Positions 24,555 through 36,412 of a stretch of DNA of 64,000 bases are shown here, piece after piece (within the stretch, counting starts at the first letter, position 1; each line of letters begins with the position of its first letter). The translations under genes were made by a program, and so were the position numbers. The stretch is from Coleophoma eucalyptorum (Eukaryota; Ascomycota; Leotiomycetes; Helotiales; Dermateaceae). Location of the stretch: the NCBI GenBank assembly GCA_026120035.1, contig JALRME010000016.1:496001-560000 (forward strand). The letters run 5' to 3'. The notes under the pieces were generated by a model, which was not told the DNA's origin, did no database searches, and was given only the letters and a program-made list of their open reading frames with translations.

Positions 24555-25543
24555 ATGGTGTTGCTTACCATGACAGCCTCCATGGTGGAGGCTTTGGAGA
24601 ACCTGCAGAGTCTTAAAAACACGCATCTGGCAGATACAGAAGCCAAAAGCGAAGATTCTAAGTGTGCTGAGCAGTTGTCATCCGACGATGCTACACCAAT
24701 TCGCGAGAAACAAGACGCGACAGAGAACACTACAAAGGGTGAGCAAAATGAGTTGGACGAGCCAACGCTATTGAATCCTGAAGTTGGAAAACCTATCAGC
24801 CACGGTCAGATACTGGAAATATGGAGGGATCTTAAGCTACAGGGCGCCACCCTCTTCACCCTCGACGTTCTGCTCCAAGGCTCCAAGGTTTACATAGCCC
24901 CGCCAAAACCCAAACCAGAGCCGGTAAGTCTTGAAATAAATAAACAAAATGTTAAAGAATTGTTAGAATAGAGCAGCTAATGGTAATAAATTAGACGTCA
25001 GAGTACAAAGCTTTAATGGCACGGCTTCGACGCGAAGAGGAAATAAGAGCATATGAGCGTATGATCAATCCTCCGCCACCCATGGAGACCTTCGACCAGC
25101 GCTTCCCTACCTCTTCGGCGGCATACGCCTTCGCCTCAAATCATGAAACGAAAGAAGACACCCAAGATGACCTCACTTATGCGGACGTCGATAGACAGAT
25201 AGCCCTCATACTGAATGTGTTGGTTAGCATTGTGGCTTGCGCAGGAGGCATCTGGGTTATTGCCAGATGGTGGAGCACTCCAGCGAGATTGGCCGTAAGC
25301 ATGCTTGGCAGTCTACTTGTTGGAGTTGCAGAAGTAGTGGTTTACATGGGGTACGTCAGGCGCATTGGGGATGCCAAAGGCAAAGCCAAGAATCTCAAGG
25401 AAGTCAAGGAAGTCGTAAATACATGGGCTGTGGGCGCTGGTAAAGAATTGGAGGATGTGAATCAAAATCGCACTGTCCTCATAGAGTCGAAACCTGAGAG
25501 CAAAGAAAGTGCTACGCGGCAACGCAAAAAGGACAGCTCGTGA
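24555..25543 (+). CDS. VMA12: V-ATPase assembly factor Vma12/Vph2 family (ER membrane)
   Basis: In yeast this ER membrane protein, with Vma21 and Vma22, assembles the Vo sector of the vacuolar proton pump. Exons 24555-24923 and 24995-25543 give 305 residues; the 71-bp intron (GTAAGT...ATTAG) is phase 0. The join creates the family block LLQGSKVYIAPPKPKPEP-TSEYKAL, followed by LMARLRREEE and AYERM. Two hydrophobic segments near the C-terminus (about ALILNVLVSIVACAGGIWVI and SMLGSLLVGVAEVVVYMGY) with a short turn are the expected hairpin. The tail is Lys-rich (RQRKKDSS), fitting ER retention. The N-terminal 60 residues are acidic and variable. Met6 (MTASMVEAL) is an alternative start. Confidence 0.87.
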
Positions 25544-26698
25544 GAGTTGAAGAAATCATGATTGGAAAATTGCTGCTCTATCTCCTGCAACAACCAGATC
25601 ATAAATTTGAGATGTCAACATTTTGCGATGTCAACTTCGGTAAGCCATAACCTGTTAGACTTGCAAATCTGGCTAATAATCCTAGCCTTTATATGCTCTG
25701 TAATATGCTACACTGCGAATAATTTCAAGCCTTCTAGCAATAGCAGCAAATGACAGTATCCTTTCAAGAGTTTAGAGATCCGTCAATTGTGTGGGTCGAC
25801 AGGAAAGTAGGAGAGCTACCAGATCCAGAGCCCACATAGTGTGCAACAGAACATGTATTCGACAGCATACCAAACTGTCAATATACGCTCCAGGTTTGTG
25901 AAAGATTTTAAATTTGGTTCGAAGGATACTTTGTTTTCGAATAGTTTATCTCCAGCTATGAAACGTTCTTACGATGGTGGATAGATAAGTTTGAATTCAG
26001 GGTGGAAAAGAGAAGTGCAGGCCGAGTGAAAGATGTGTAGGCCAAGTCGAATTGCTTGAGGAAGGTGTCTTTTATAATCTGTATCTAGTTTTCTGGTGTC
26101 AAGATTACAATTAATTAGGTAGAACAACCGTGGTTGGCCCAATTTGTATTATTCACCAACTCTAAGCGACGGCCAATTCGTGAGTTTGAAATAATGAGTA
26201 CCTCTAACCATCAGAGCTGGGCAACGAGACTTCGGGGGTGAAATATGCAACAAGTGTTTCTCACAAGCCTCACTAGTGGCTGTCAACTATAGGCCGCCGC
26301 CATCTCACATCAGCTTACTAAGTGACACCATTGAGAAATTGAGATATCTCAGGTACTGATCCAATGTGAGTATCGTACAAATCATGATACCCTGTGATGC
26401 ACCGACCTTATTAGGCTGTTAAGCAACACGGCGTTAAGGCAATATCTCATGCCAAGCCACTGTGTTCCCAACGACCATATCCACATCTACCCTCATATCG
26501 ATCTTAATTTTCATTAGTGTAGCTAGCTCAAATCGTATAAGAGAGTGCCAAAATCTCTATTGAGGCTTCCCAATCCCATATTTAGGGTTGAAGAAAAGCT
26601 ACATTCGCTTCTCTTCATCAGGCCGATCTGTGTAAGTTGTGTCCTAATCTCCATCAATAACAACAGGAGCTACATCCTAGCCCGCAAGACTCAACAAG
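25544..26698. other. Intergenic, 1.15 kb
   Basis: AT-rich DNA between the VMA12 stop and the P450 start. No open frame with motifs. It contains the presumed P450 promoter; no TATA box stands out. Confidence 0.6.
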
Positions 26699-28566
26699 AT
26701 GGGCCAGTCAGCCTCTTGGTATTTGTTGTGGAACATAACAATCTATTCACTTCTTGTGGTATGTCAATATGTGCCCTATCTGCTGCTTCGTGCAGATGAG
26801 AGAGGCTTGACGGGGCTGACTATCTCTCCAGATCATTGTCACAAGTGCCTACCGTTTGTACTATCATCCACTGTCCAAAATCCCCGGTCCAGTCTTCGCC
26901 CGGATCAGTGGTTGGTCAAATTGGTATTATGCAAGCAAAGGCAACCGGCACATCGAACTACATAGACTACACGAGAAATATGGTGAAATGATTGATCTAC
27001 GACATAAGTTTCATAAACTGATATGTCCTAAGGTCCAAGAGTTCGATTTGCACCCAACTTTGTCTCTATCAATACGCCTAACGGACTGAGAGAGATCTAT
27101 GGAACAAGAAACTCGAAAATTGTTAAGTCAGACTGGTATCGATGTATCCACTACTTTGCTGGAGGATATCAAAGTACTTTGACTATACTTGATCCAGCGA
27201 GACACTCCAAAAAGCGGCGCCTCCTGTCTCACGCCTTCTCAGACTCTGCATTGGGAAGTATAGAGCAAAATATTATTAAACAGGTTGACAAATGGATCAG
27301 TTTACTTGGTAGAGAATCTTCAGACCCTTGGAGCCCAGCAATCGATATGGACGTTTGGTCAACCTGTCTCATTTATGACATTATTGGAGATCTGGCATTT
27401 GGGAAGTCATTTAACACAGTGGAGTCGGATGAAAATCGATTTTTACTCGAGACAATCCCCCAGGCTACTAAGACCTGGTATAGTGTAAGTTCTCCTAAGC
27501 TCCTCGCATACTTAAAGCCGTTCTGTGATCCAGGAATTTTCTTGCAATGCGTTGAATTTCTCAGATGCAGATGTTCATGAAGCGGCATTTTATAACGCAA
27601 GAGCCATAATAATGTCAGTTATAGCTAGGTTACCATCCATTTGCACACCCTTTGCTGTGGCTGCTTTTCCATACTCCCCTTGGGAAAGTTTTTGCGGGAA
27701 AGGCCTTCAATGATGACAACCGCTTCAGAGCTTTCTGCAGAAATCTGCTCGCAGCACGCCGCAAACTGGAAGATACCTTAGAAAAGAGAAATGACAGCAG
27801 GAAAGATATTTTCCACTACCTCCTTCGGGGCGTCGATCCTCAAACAGGAGAGAGCTATCAGTTCGGCGAACTCTGTGCAGAGAGCGTCTTGCTTGTTGTG
27901 GCAGGCTCGGAATCTGTGTCTGAAGCGCTCGCTGCCACCCTATTCTACTTGACTCGAAATAAGGAGATCCTCAATAAACTGAGCACAGAAATTCGAGACA
28001 CATTTGTATTAGCAGAGGAGATTCGATGTTCAAATACTCGGCTACTACAGCTACCTTACCTGCGAGCTTGTATTGACGAATCACTGCGCATGAGCCCGCC
28101 TACTCCAGGCCACTTACCGCGCGAGATACTTCAAAACAACGTTGAAATCGACAACGAGTTCTACCCAGCAGGAACGACACTCGGCGTCTCCGCATATGCA
28201 ATGCATCATAATGAAGAGTTCTTTCCCAGTAGCTTCGACTACATACCCGAACGATGGATAGCGAATTCGGATCCAAACACAGATAAAGAGACCATTGCGC
28301 GATCCCGATCTGCATTTTGTCCCTTTAGCACCGGCTCTAGGGGTTGTATTGGAAAGCAACTGGCTTACATGGAGTTAAGTCTTGCACTTGCAAAGCTCTT
28401 GTGGTTGTATGATATCCGTGCTGTTCCCGGCGATTCTACTGGTGCTGGTGGGCCTGGCAAAGGCAGGGGAAGGGAGAGGGAGGGAGAATATCAGATGGAG
28501 GATGTATTCGTCACTAAGAAGCAAGGTCCTATGGTTCAGCTTCGTGCAAGGGATATGACGGCATGA
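26699..28566 (+). CDS. Cytochrome P450 monooxygenase
   Basis: An ER-anchored heme-thiolate oxygenase. Exons 26699-26758, 26832-26982, 27033-27484 and 27625-28566 give 534 residues. Exon 1 encodes the membrane anchor; the join leads into YRLYYHPLSKIPGP, the usual hinge. The exon 2/3 join reads KYGPRVRFAPN and the exon 3/4 join reads TWYS-LGYHPFAHP, so every internal stop disappears. The K-helix is ESLR (about 373-376), the PERW motif is present, and the heme loop is FSTGSRGCIG (Cys about 462). The I-helix reads AGSESVSEA (about 314-322): the usual acid and Thr pair is replaced by Glu and Ser. A Gly/Arg-rich insert (TGAGGPGKGRGREREGE) lies after the L-helix, just before the C-terminal strands. 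Family number not assigned. The next gene, a reductase, starts 700 bp downstream on the same strand. Confidence 0.9.
27485..27624 (+). other. Third intron of the P450 gene
   Basis: A 140-bp phase-0 intron, donor AGTGTAAGT, acceptor AGTTATAG. It hides an apparent frameshift: the flanking frames differ, and one overlapping frame (SVIARLPSI) looks tempting. Joining at 27625 gives a P450-like LGYHPFAHPLLWLLF without any indel. Confidence 0.75.
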
Positions 28567-29264
28567 ATTGATGACGTTTGATTAAAGGTCTATGAGTAAG
28601 AGTATGTCGGCTTCTGAAATCTAATATGGTATCTTTTCGATAATTTATGTATCGTCATGGGTTTCCATCTAAAAATTATGTGGTCAAATCTTCTTTCTTC
28701 CTTTGTTTTTTATAGGTACCTCTTCATCAAAGTCGTCGTCTGCAGAACTGTCTCCTCAACGTAAATGCTTTAGCACCGCTGTTCTGAGCGGTATTTGGCT
28801 AGTCAATTAGATATCGTTAATAGAAAACGCAAGAAGCGAAACGACTAGCCTATACTTTGTGTCTGGAGTGATTTTTCAAAGACTTTGATTTCAGGCATTG
28901 GTAGCCTTTAATCATAGGTCCACACTATTTTTGATACCATTTCAGTAATCATGTAGATTGGAAGAAGTTGATGCTGCGGGATCAGCATGCAATTGACCTA
29001 GTCTTGCAACAGGCAAATCGTCGGTGATAGCTCCCAAAGCAGTAGTAATCCGAATCTCTATGCCTCGGCTTGTATAGTAAGCGAGAATGTCCAACCCCAT
29101 CCCCATCTCCCCCATAGCCGCCGCTTAAGACCAAGCAACGAAACAACACTTCTCCCTTCATCGAAGTGCTCTCAATCCATTACTTTCACACTATAATACC
29201 GAAGAAAAGAAAAATTGAAAGTTGTTAGCGAATGAGCAAATCTGTCCAACGTCAACAGTAAATA
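28567..29264. other. Intergenic between P450 and reductase
   Basis: 698 bp, no gene. A weak TATA-like AT-rich stretch is present, but nothing decisive. Confidence 0.6.
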
Positions 29265-30447
29265 ATGGCTCAATCAACTTACAAGTCCGTCGTGCTAGCA
29301 CAGCGACCCAAGGCCAATATCGTGCCTGGGGAGACGTTTAAGATCAAGGAGAACGCAATGTTGTCGGAAAGTGATCTTAAGGATGGAGAGGTCTTGATTG
29401 AGGCATTGTACCTCAGTCTTGACCCTGCTATGAGAGGATGGCTGAATGGTATGTCCCTCCATCTTAGAGTACCTTCTCAATCCCGGAGAAGGTTTTTGAT
29501 ACCATACACGTGACTGATCCTTCCGATAGATGCACGATCCTATGTGCCACCCGTCCAGATTGGCGCCGTGATGAGAGGAGACTTTATCGGACGCATCGTT
29601 GCTTCAAAAGCGCAGAAGACGCACCCAGTCGGTGCATTCGCGACGGCCATGAGTGGTTGGACGGAGCTTGCCATTGCGCCTGCAAAGGAAGTCAAGATCC
29701 TGGATGTGCCAGCAAATGGCAAAGTGACGGATGCGCTGGGCGTGCTGGGCATGACAGGGCTGACGGCCTATTTTGGTATCACCGACGTGGGACAGGTTAA
29801 AGCTGGAGATTTTGTGGTGGTGTCCGGCGCAGCGGGTGCAACCGGATCGGTGGTCGTACAAATTGCGAAGGTGCTCGGCGCCAGAGTTCTTGCTATCGCA
29901 GGCAGTGATGACAAAGTAGCATGGCTGAAAGAGTTGGGTGCTGATGATGCTATCAACTACAAAAATCCAACATTCGCAGCTGACTTTAAGGCTGCGACGA
30001 AGGATCTCATTGATGTCTTCTTTGACAATGTTGGTGGAGATCAACTCGAGCTTGCTCTATCAAGAGCGAAGCCTCATGCACGCTTCGTGCTCTGCGGTGC
30101 CATTTCACAGTATAACAATGCCAAGCCTACTGGGCCGAGGAACATAAGCATGGTTATTGCAATGAGAATTAAGTTGCAGGGCTTTATTGTCTTTGATTAC
30201 GCAAAGCAGTATGGTGCAGCTAGAAGACAGCTCTCTCAATGGTTGGCAGAAGGCAAGCTGAAGAGAAAGGAGACCATTGTCCCAGGTGGCTTGGCTGCTG
30301 CTGAGAATGCGCTAGTCAATCTGTATAATGGTATCAATACTGGTATGTATCGTTCCCCTTAATTCCAGCATATAAGCTAATCTGTGACAAGGTAAATTGT
30401 TAGTGGAGGTGAAACCTGTGGAAGGAGCAATTGTGTCAAAACTCTGA
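29265..30447 (+). CDS. NADPH-dependent alkenal/one oxidoreductase (PTGR/CurA-like MDR family)
   Basis: A cytosolic, zinc-free medium-chain reductase that typically reduces alpha,beta-unsaturated carbonyls with NADPH. Exons 29265-29448, 29530-30342 and 30392-30447 give 350 residues. The N-terminus has the family's LSLDPAMRGWLNDARSY and the block AVMRGDFIGRIVASK. The Rossmann motif is VSGAAGATGSVVVQIAK, and GADDAINYK and DVFFDNVGGD follow as in this family. The C-terminus is recovered only through the 49-bp last intron (30343-30391): ...GINTG-KLLVEVKPVEGAIVSKL. No zinc ligands are seen. It is co-directional with the P450, so a joint detoxification or tailoring role is possible but unproven. Confidence 0.92.
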
Positions 30448-33400
30448 AGTAATGATTTATGTATGATATGAAGGATGGTACAAAGTTCTCTATGGGAATA
30501 TACACACTTGTATTATGTTTATTACAGTACTTACCCATTTGACATTGAAAATTTGATGTGAAAAATTGCCTACCGTCATAAGTCCAGAATAGGCCGTCGG
30601 CAAATTTCGGGGGACTTCACTAAATAGCCATTATTCGACGAGGAAATGACGACACTTGATGTGCTCGAGAAGGACTGCGCATATTCCCCGAGTACTGAAT
30701 AGTCGGGTCAAAGGATTTAAGCTTCTCCCATTCCGATCAGCTTGCCATGCCTCCCTATCTCAAGCCAGATGAGGTGCTGTGCCCAATCCAAGGCCTCCTT
30801 GCATCTTCCGCAGTACGACAGGATGGTTAAGAATGCCACCTGCCTGCAACAGCTGCAGCAAGTCTAAATCCTTCTTCCTTGCACTTCACGTGTGCAAGAT
30901 CTGCCAAGACTTCTCTTATTCCTCCATCGCTCCAAAGCTGAGCATGTCAGACCCCCCATCTTGGCTACGCATGCTGTCGGATATGCAGTAAGTGAGTCAG
31001 CCATTTTGCTGCCCGAAGCAAACCCTGGAGTCTTTGCGGTGAATCGGTGGCTTGCTATAAAGTCGCCATGTGAGTTTGACCCAATCCTTGAAAGGCGCAA
31101 TGGTGTCTTGATTAGCTATATTGTACGACAAAAAACTAACTGTCCCTGAACATGGCGTTAACCCTTGTAAGAAATGCAGCACATGTATTTGTGATAAAAG
31201 TCTTGTTTCTAATGCCTTGCGGGTCAGGCCGACTAGCTTAGAGGATACTCCCGTCGCTTGTTCCGGGTTTATTTTATAGGGAAGCGAGAACACCTGTGTG
31301 GATCGAAGAACAGGTCCAAAGGCGTAACAATGGACTTATACACCGATACAGTGTCGGTGCTTATTAATGTATGGTTCCTTCTCACCAAAGCAAACTTTAC
31401 GGTCGGGAAGTCATGGACAATAGTGGGAGCCCAGCGCAGCACGAAGACCATTTACGGCCAGCCCCAACTCCAGCTCTGCTTGCCAAGCAATTGGGGTACG
31501 TCGACAAGCAGAGAGTTTCTGTTGAACATAGCCACGAGACTGAATACGCATCGGTGATGGGCTGTGGTTGTTGAGAGGACAGACCGAGTTGACGCAGGAC
31601 TCGGAATGCAGATGACTCTTGGCAACAAATGTGTGCCACTTCCATAGAACCTGTCCCTTGCATCACAAGACCTACGGAAGTTATTTAATGACCTTTTTGA
31701 TAATGCCGTCGAGCTACATGAGACTGGCGTGCAGACAAATCGAGAAAATCGAGAAATACTCTTTAGCAGCAATCTTGATCGACGTGCCACGAAATTGGTC
31801 GGACGCTCCTCAGCAGTCCCGTGGCACTTACTTCACTTCAGATGTGTGCAAGCGCTGAATTTATGTATAAGTTCACCACGCCAATTTTGGAGGCTTGCGA
31901 AGTGGATCTTGATCTCCTGCAACGCAATCCAGATCCCATGGCGACTTTGTGCCTCACCCGAGCAGGTCATGCTACCATGCCTCATGAAATGCTGCATTGG
32001 TAAGGATGCAAGTGCTTCGCGTATGACATGAAGGGATTTTTCTGGATAACACTTAAGAGATACACATCGACACAGCAAATGTGATAGCTTGAGATAAGTA
32101 CCACAATGCTTGATAACAGCCCAAAGAACAAGCCGGTAGAACCCGCAGTTGCATAGCGGGGCTCAGAGCTCCCAAGAGCACGAAAGAAGAAACAAGCAGG
32201 ATGAACACGTAGATGCTTTCCCTCAGAAACCCCTAGCCGGCTAGGCTTTTATTGGATTGATGCGACACTAGTCGGGGAGGAATAGTTAACTGCGATAGAG
32301 CGAGGCATTGCTGCGTGCGTCTTCCGGTTCTCGTGCTGCAGAAGGAGAGTGGAAAGGTGACGGGCGCTGGTTTGACTGGACGCAAGCTGCAGTATGTACA
32401 ATGGGCGGTGTGGAATGGCTATCTTCATGTGAGCATAATTGTCGACCTTCTACAGACGAGAGAATGGATGGGAGTCGCATATGCTTGGGAGACGGTAGGT
32501 GGTACCTTACCTTACTTCCGAGTCTGACATCACCTTATGTAAGCAGGGCTATGCAACCCGTGCGTTGCTGCCGCCGGAGAGTATGTACTACTAACTCTCC
32601 AAGTCTTTGGATCTACTGTATGCTACTTTGACTTTGACTTTGTCACTCTTATCAGTCTATATGTACATCCACTGTGCTCTTTAAATCCTCTCCCATAAGG
32701 CTATTGAAATACTTCTGCTTTTCTCTCAACAACACATGACAGCGACTTTCCTGGGCCTCTCAACAAGTACTACTCCTTTACTCCCTTGATTGAGAGCTGC
32801 TGTCGTTAATCTTTCATCTTGCAGCCTCAATCACTTGGCAAACGCTCTATTGCAGATGGCTCGTAGGGCGGAGCCATCTTGGCCTCTCCCGGTCGCTTAG
32901 CTTCTCTTGGGCTTTCTTGGAGTCTCTTGGCCGCACGCAATACAATGGCTTCAAACGTCGCACCGTCTCAGCGTCAACCCACTCACCAAGAACCATCATC
33001 GCTTCCTTGGCATATTTCCTGTCTCTGTTCCTCATCCAACTTCATCACCAATTCGGAAAGGAGCAAGCCCCCACTCCGCGCTGGGTCCAGCCCATGAGCT
33101 TTCTGTGCATCCAACCCGCCTTCGGCAGGATCCTCGCGGCACTTGAGGGTTGGTGATCTCACTCCCGTTCTTGGTGTCTTGGTATTGAAGGCAGAGCTGG
33201 ACTGCAGTCATATAGTCCTGTACTCTGCCGTGCATTTAGTGAGCGAGGATACCTGACCGGAATGCTTGGAAGGGTCACAACCACTAACATTTGGCATCCG
33301 AGTGCTTGCCTCGTACAGCCCTTTGGGGATAGCCTTTGTCATCCTTTGCCACTATTCTATTCAGAATATGGTTGCAACGATGTCCAGATTGTTGCTGGTC

Positions 33401-33892
33401 AAGAGTGGAAATCGAGTTAGGACTGTTAAAATGATTCCTCTGAGTGGTTGGAACTATAAGCTCTATCTCTCGCTCTCACCAGAGTTGGGTTGAGTACGGT
33501 TGATTACCCGACAATTATTTTCCTGCACTACTTAAACTAGCAGAGGCTTGACAGGAACCTAAAGATGTTTTAAGAGATACAACGGACGGACATCGAGGTT
33601 GGGCAGCGGCAATCCACGTCAGTCCCTCTGCGGCTAGCCACCTTTGTGCGGTCTGACAATTTGCTTTACTTCCGTCTTCCTTATCTATTAGATTGTTTCT
33701 GTTTCTTTACTTTCTTCTTAAGCTAGGACGCCCGCCCCATTCTTTCTTGAAGACCTCTCATATTGAACCGCCAGCTCATCGACCGTTTCTATTTGTTAGT
33801 TCCCTAACTTCCCTCGACTTCCCCAACTTCCCCAGGACTCGGAAAATCCTCCCATCAGCACAGCTTCAAACAACTTCACAGCGCCCACTGAT
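30448..33892. other. 3.4-kb interval without a recognised gene
   Basis: Open frames are short and scattered. A plus-strand stretch near 31670-31860 reads as a plausible helical peptide (LRKLFNDLFDNAVELHETG) but is bounded by frame changes, so it could be a decayed exon. 32630-33890 becomes pyrimidine-rich toward the next gene and probably holds its promoter and 5' leader. No transposon ends seen. Confidence 0.5.
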
Positions 33893-34772
33893 ATGTCTTC
33901 CCTTAATGGAAAGGACGTTCGAAGATGTCATCATTATGCCCGGTTTATGTCGAGACTCTCACTCCCTCAGGCGCTGGTGCTCTTCTGGATGCTATTCTTC
34001 CTCGTACTCATTCTCATGTGTATTTCGTCTGTTTACAATCACAAGTATGTTGCGTTCCCCATACCCGGTTGTGATTTGCCCTAGCCAGAACCCTTGCGTG
34101 GAATCTTGCTAAGTCTACTAGATCCATTAACCTTGGTCTACAAGAGAAAAACTTGCCCATGGCACAAGTGAAATCGAAGCACTACCAGACGAAGATCAGA
34201 CACACCCGTGAACGCTACTTAGTCATCGTGACTCTGTGTCTGATGATTGCAATAGTGTGTGTGGTTCTTGAAGCCTTTGCTCTTTTCAACATCGAGTACT
34301 GCGATGGCGAAGACTTGATGCAGTTGTTCTGGGGGTTCTGGTCTATTCTGCAAGTCGGATCAATCATCGCTATTTTGGGCGTCATGCTTCAATTCTGGAT
34401 TGTGCTAGGTAGTCACGAGCACCCCAGTTGGGGCGTAGCTCTCGGAACGCCTGTGTTGGTCTTCGCTGCTCTTGCTTGGATCGTCAGAGCCATCAGCCTG
34501 AGGGCTTGGGCAAGACTGAGAGGCGAGTCATACCAGGACGAGGATGCTGAATCCTCGGGTTCTGAGGACGCGGAGGAGATGAATGACGAAGAGAAGGGTA
34601 CGACCGCAAGTCGTTGGCGGAGTCGAGCGTAAGTCTCATACCTGGTACCTCCACTTATACTGTGCCCTTGCTTCGATAATCAATTTGCTAACAGGCGGTG
34701 GTCAGTCCTACTATTGTCAGTACTAGCAACGGGATGATCACTCCCGAGCTCAGGAGATCATCCACGTTCTAA
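33893..34772 (+). CDS. Four-pass membrane protein of unknown function
   Basis: Exons 33893-34044, 34122-34628 and 34706-34772 give 241 residues. Four hydrophobic segments are visible: about 21-45 (ALVLFWMLFFLVLILM), 77-102, 111-138 and 147-170. A Glu/Asp/Ser-rich cytosolic tail follows (EDAESSGSEDAEEMNDEEK). The 77-bp first intron (GTATGT...CTACTAG) is phase 2. For the last intron the acceptor at 34705 yields a tail ending SNGMITPELRRSSTF; using the AG at 34694 instead gives a different short end. No family recognised. The upstream DNA is C/T-rich. Existence is likely because splice sites and phases agree; function is unknown. Confidence 0.65.
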
Positions 34773-35032
34773 AACCCCTTCTCTTTTGTTCTAGATGAGA
34801 ATAACAAGCGTCATTACTGCTTTATTTTATACCTTTACGAATGATGTTTTATGGATATTTAATGCTCAAGAACTGAGGTGGTATCTTTTTTTCTTCTTTC
34901 TCTAGCGATAGGAGTTACAGATGGAAATTTATCAGGATCGCCAGACACTTAGACATATCTGACGAGGCTATACAAAGAAATCATTTCGGTTTCCAAAATC
35001 AAATCCTGCTGCTGCAGGATCTATGCTGCATC

Positions 35033-35856
35033 CTACAATTCCACATTCCTGATCGCACTCTCCATCCACAACTTCGTGTACTGCCTGTGCGCCCATTCGA
35101 CGTGGTCTGGCATAGGTTTACTGTCTGACTTAGTCAATCCCTTATAAAACACACTCTTCAATCTGAATTCAGCAACGCCCTCTTCAGGCTTAACTTCCAC
35201 GCCCATCTCAAATAGCCCATCAGAATCTCGTAAGCCGGTCTTGAGAGGTGAATCTCCACAGCGCACCGTGATAGCATTTGGGGTCTTGGAAACCACCTCG
35301 AAGTGGTCCGTGATCTGTGTCCCAACCTCATAAGTTGAATTCTGCAATTGTGATCGCTCCCACAATTGGTGTGCTGTTGTCGTCGTGTTTTGGTACTTCT
35401 TTGCAAGGTAGCGGCGCTGGTACCAGTATCCTGTTTAGTGCAGATACATCAGCATTCTGTTTCCAGCCTCAAATTTAATTGCATCCCTCGAGCGAGTTGC
35501 CCATCCCTTTCTCTTTCCCAAATCCAATCCCAAACCGAGTTACCGTCAAGAGCAAAATAGAAAGAAGACATACCTAAACCACCCCAAACACCCGCGCAAA
35601 AGGCCTCTGCAAGCTTTCCATCTTTCTCGAGCAATTGCGGCTTGATATCCTTCAGGGGGACTCTACGCACGCAGACATCTTGCGTCGCCGGGTTCTTCAG
35701 TGGGTTGTTCTTCAGGTAACTCGCGCTTTGGAAGATTGGGTCGGAAGTTGAGATTGGTACGAATTTGCAGTTGCGCGTCCATACTGCAAATGCTCCGGCG
35801 CCAATAGGTGCCCCAACTAGAGCAGCCTTGAATGCAGTGATGAGAGGGCCACCCAT
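35033..35856 (-). CDS. Conserved fungal protein of unknown function
   Basis: Exons 35856-35574 and 35430-35033 give 226 residues. The N-terminus has a glycine/alanine-rich hydrophobic stretch (ALVGAPIGAGAFAVW), and a second one (AFCAGVWGGLGYWYQRRYL) spans the splice junction. The C-terminal half (TAHQLWERSQ, EVGTQITDHFEV, DSDGLFEMGVEV, FRLKSVFYKGL, WAHRQYTKLWMES) is a compact beta-rich region that I associate with hypothetical proteins of filamentous ascomycetes but cannot name. The intron is 143 bp (35431-35573; GTATGT...AACAG). It is divergent from the DUF3431 gene. Confidence 0.78.
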
Positions 35857-36412
35857 TGTGTCGTAGATTGCGAGAGTTTGGGAATTAGTGAGGTCGTGGT
35901 TTGAGAAGGAGAGTTGGATGGAATTGGCGTTTATCTTTGAAGCTCACGAGCGCGGAAGCTCCAGCTCTACCCTTCGGCCTCGGATGACCTAATGCGAACG
36001 AGCCGAGGGACAGGCCAAGCGCGATTATCGTGTCGCCTGTCCTTGCAACCCCAACTGGACAATATCTCGTCCCCCCCTCCTCTTTAAAGACTTCCCCAAA
36101 AGACAGCGACTGCATCTTGGTCGGCGGGGTAAAACACGGTGGAGATTTGTATCGGTTGGTCAATTGGCACCAATTTTCAGTCTGAAGATACACAATCCCG
36201 TGCCACAGAGCTATGCTGGTGAAGCTTGTTTCATCTCATGAAAGATAGCGTTTCAGGTCCGTCTGATACAACCAGATGGCAAACCTGAAGAAAAGGTATA
36301 TAGTCAAGAATTTTATTCGGTCTCTGACCGTCTTCTTCTTCTCCGTGTCTCAACTAATATTTAATATTTTCCTTCCCACTATCTTTTTCCTCTCTGTCAT
36401 TACAACGGGAAC
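35857..36412. other. Divergent intergenic region
   Basis: 556 bp between the starts of two oppositely directed genes; both promoters must lie here. A T/C-rich leader precedes the DUF3431 start. No other gene seen. Confidence 0.6.

Noticed and set aside
27485..27640. Apparent one-base frameshift making the P450 a pseudogene
   Set aside because: An intron from 27485 to 27624 removes the mismatch and gives TWYS-LGYHPFAHP in frame, so no indel is needed.
26699..30447. Secondary-metabolite gene cluster around the P450
   Set aside because: No polyketide, peptide or terpene synthase is present; COQ1 is a primary-metabolism prenyl synthase.
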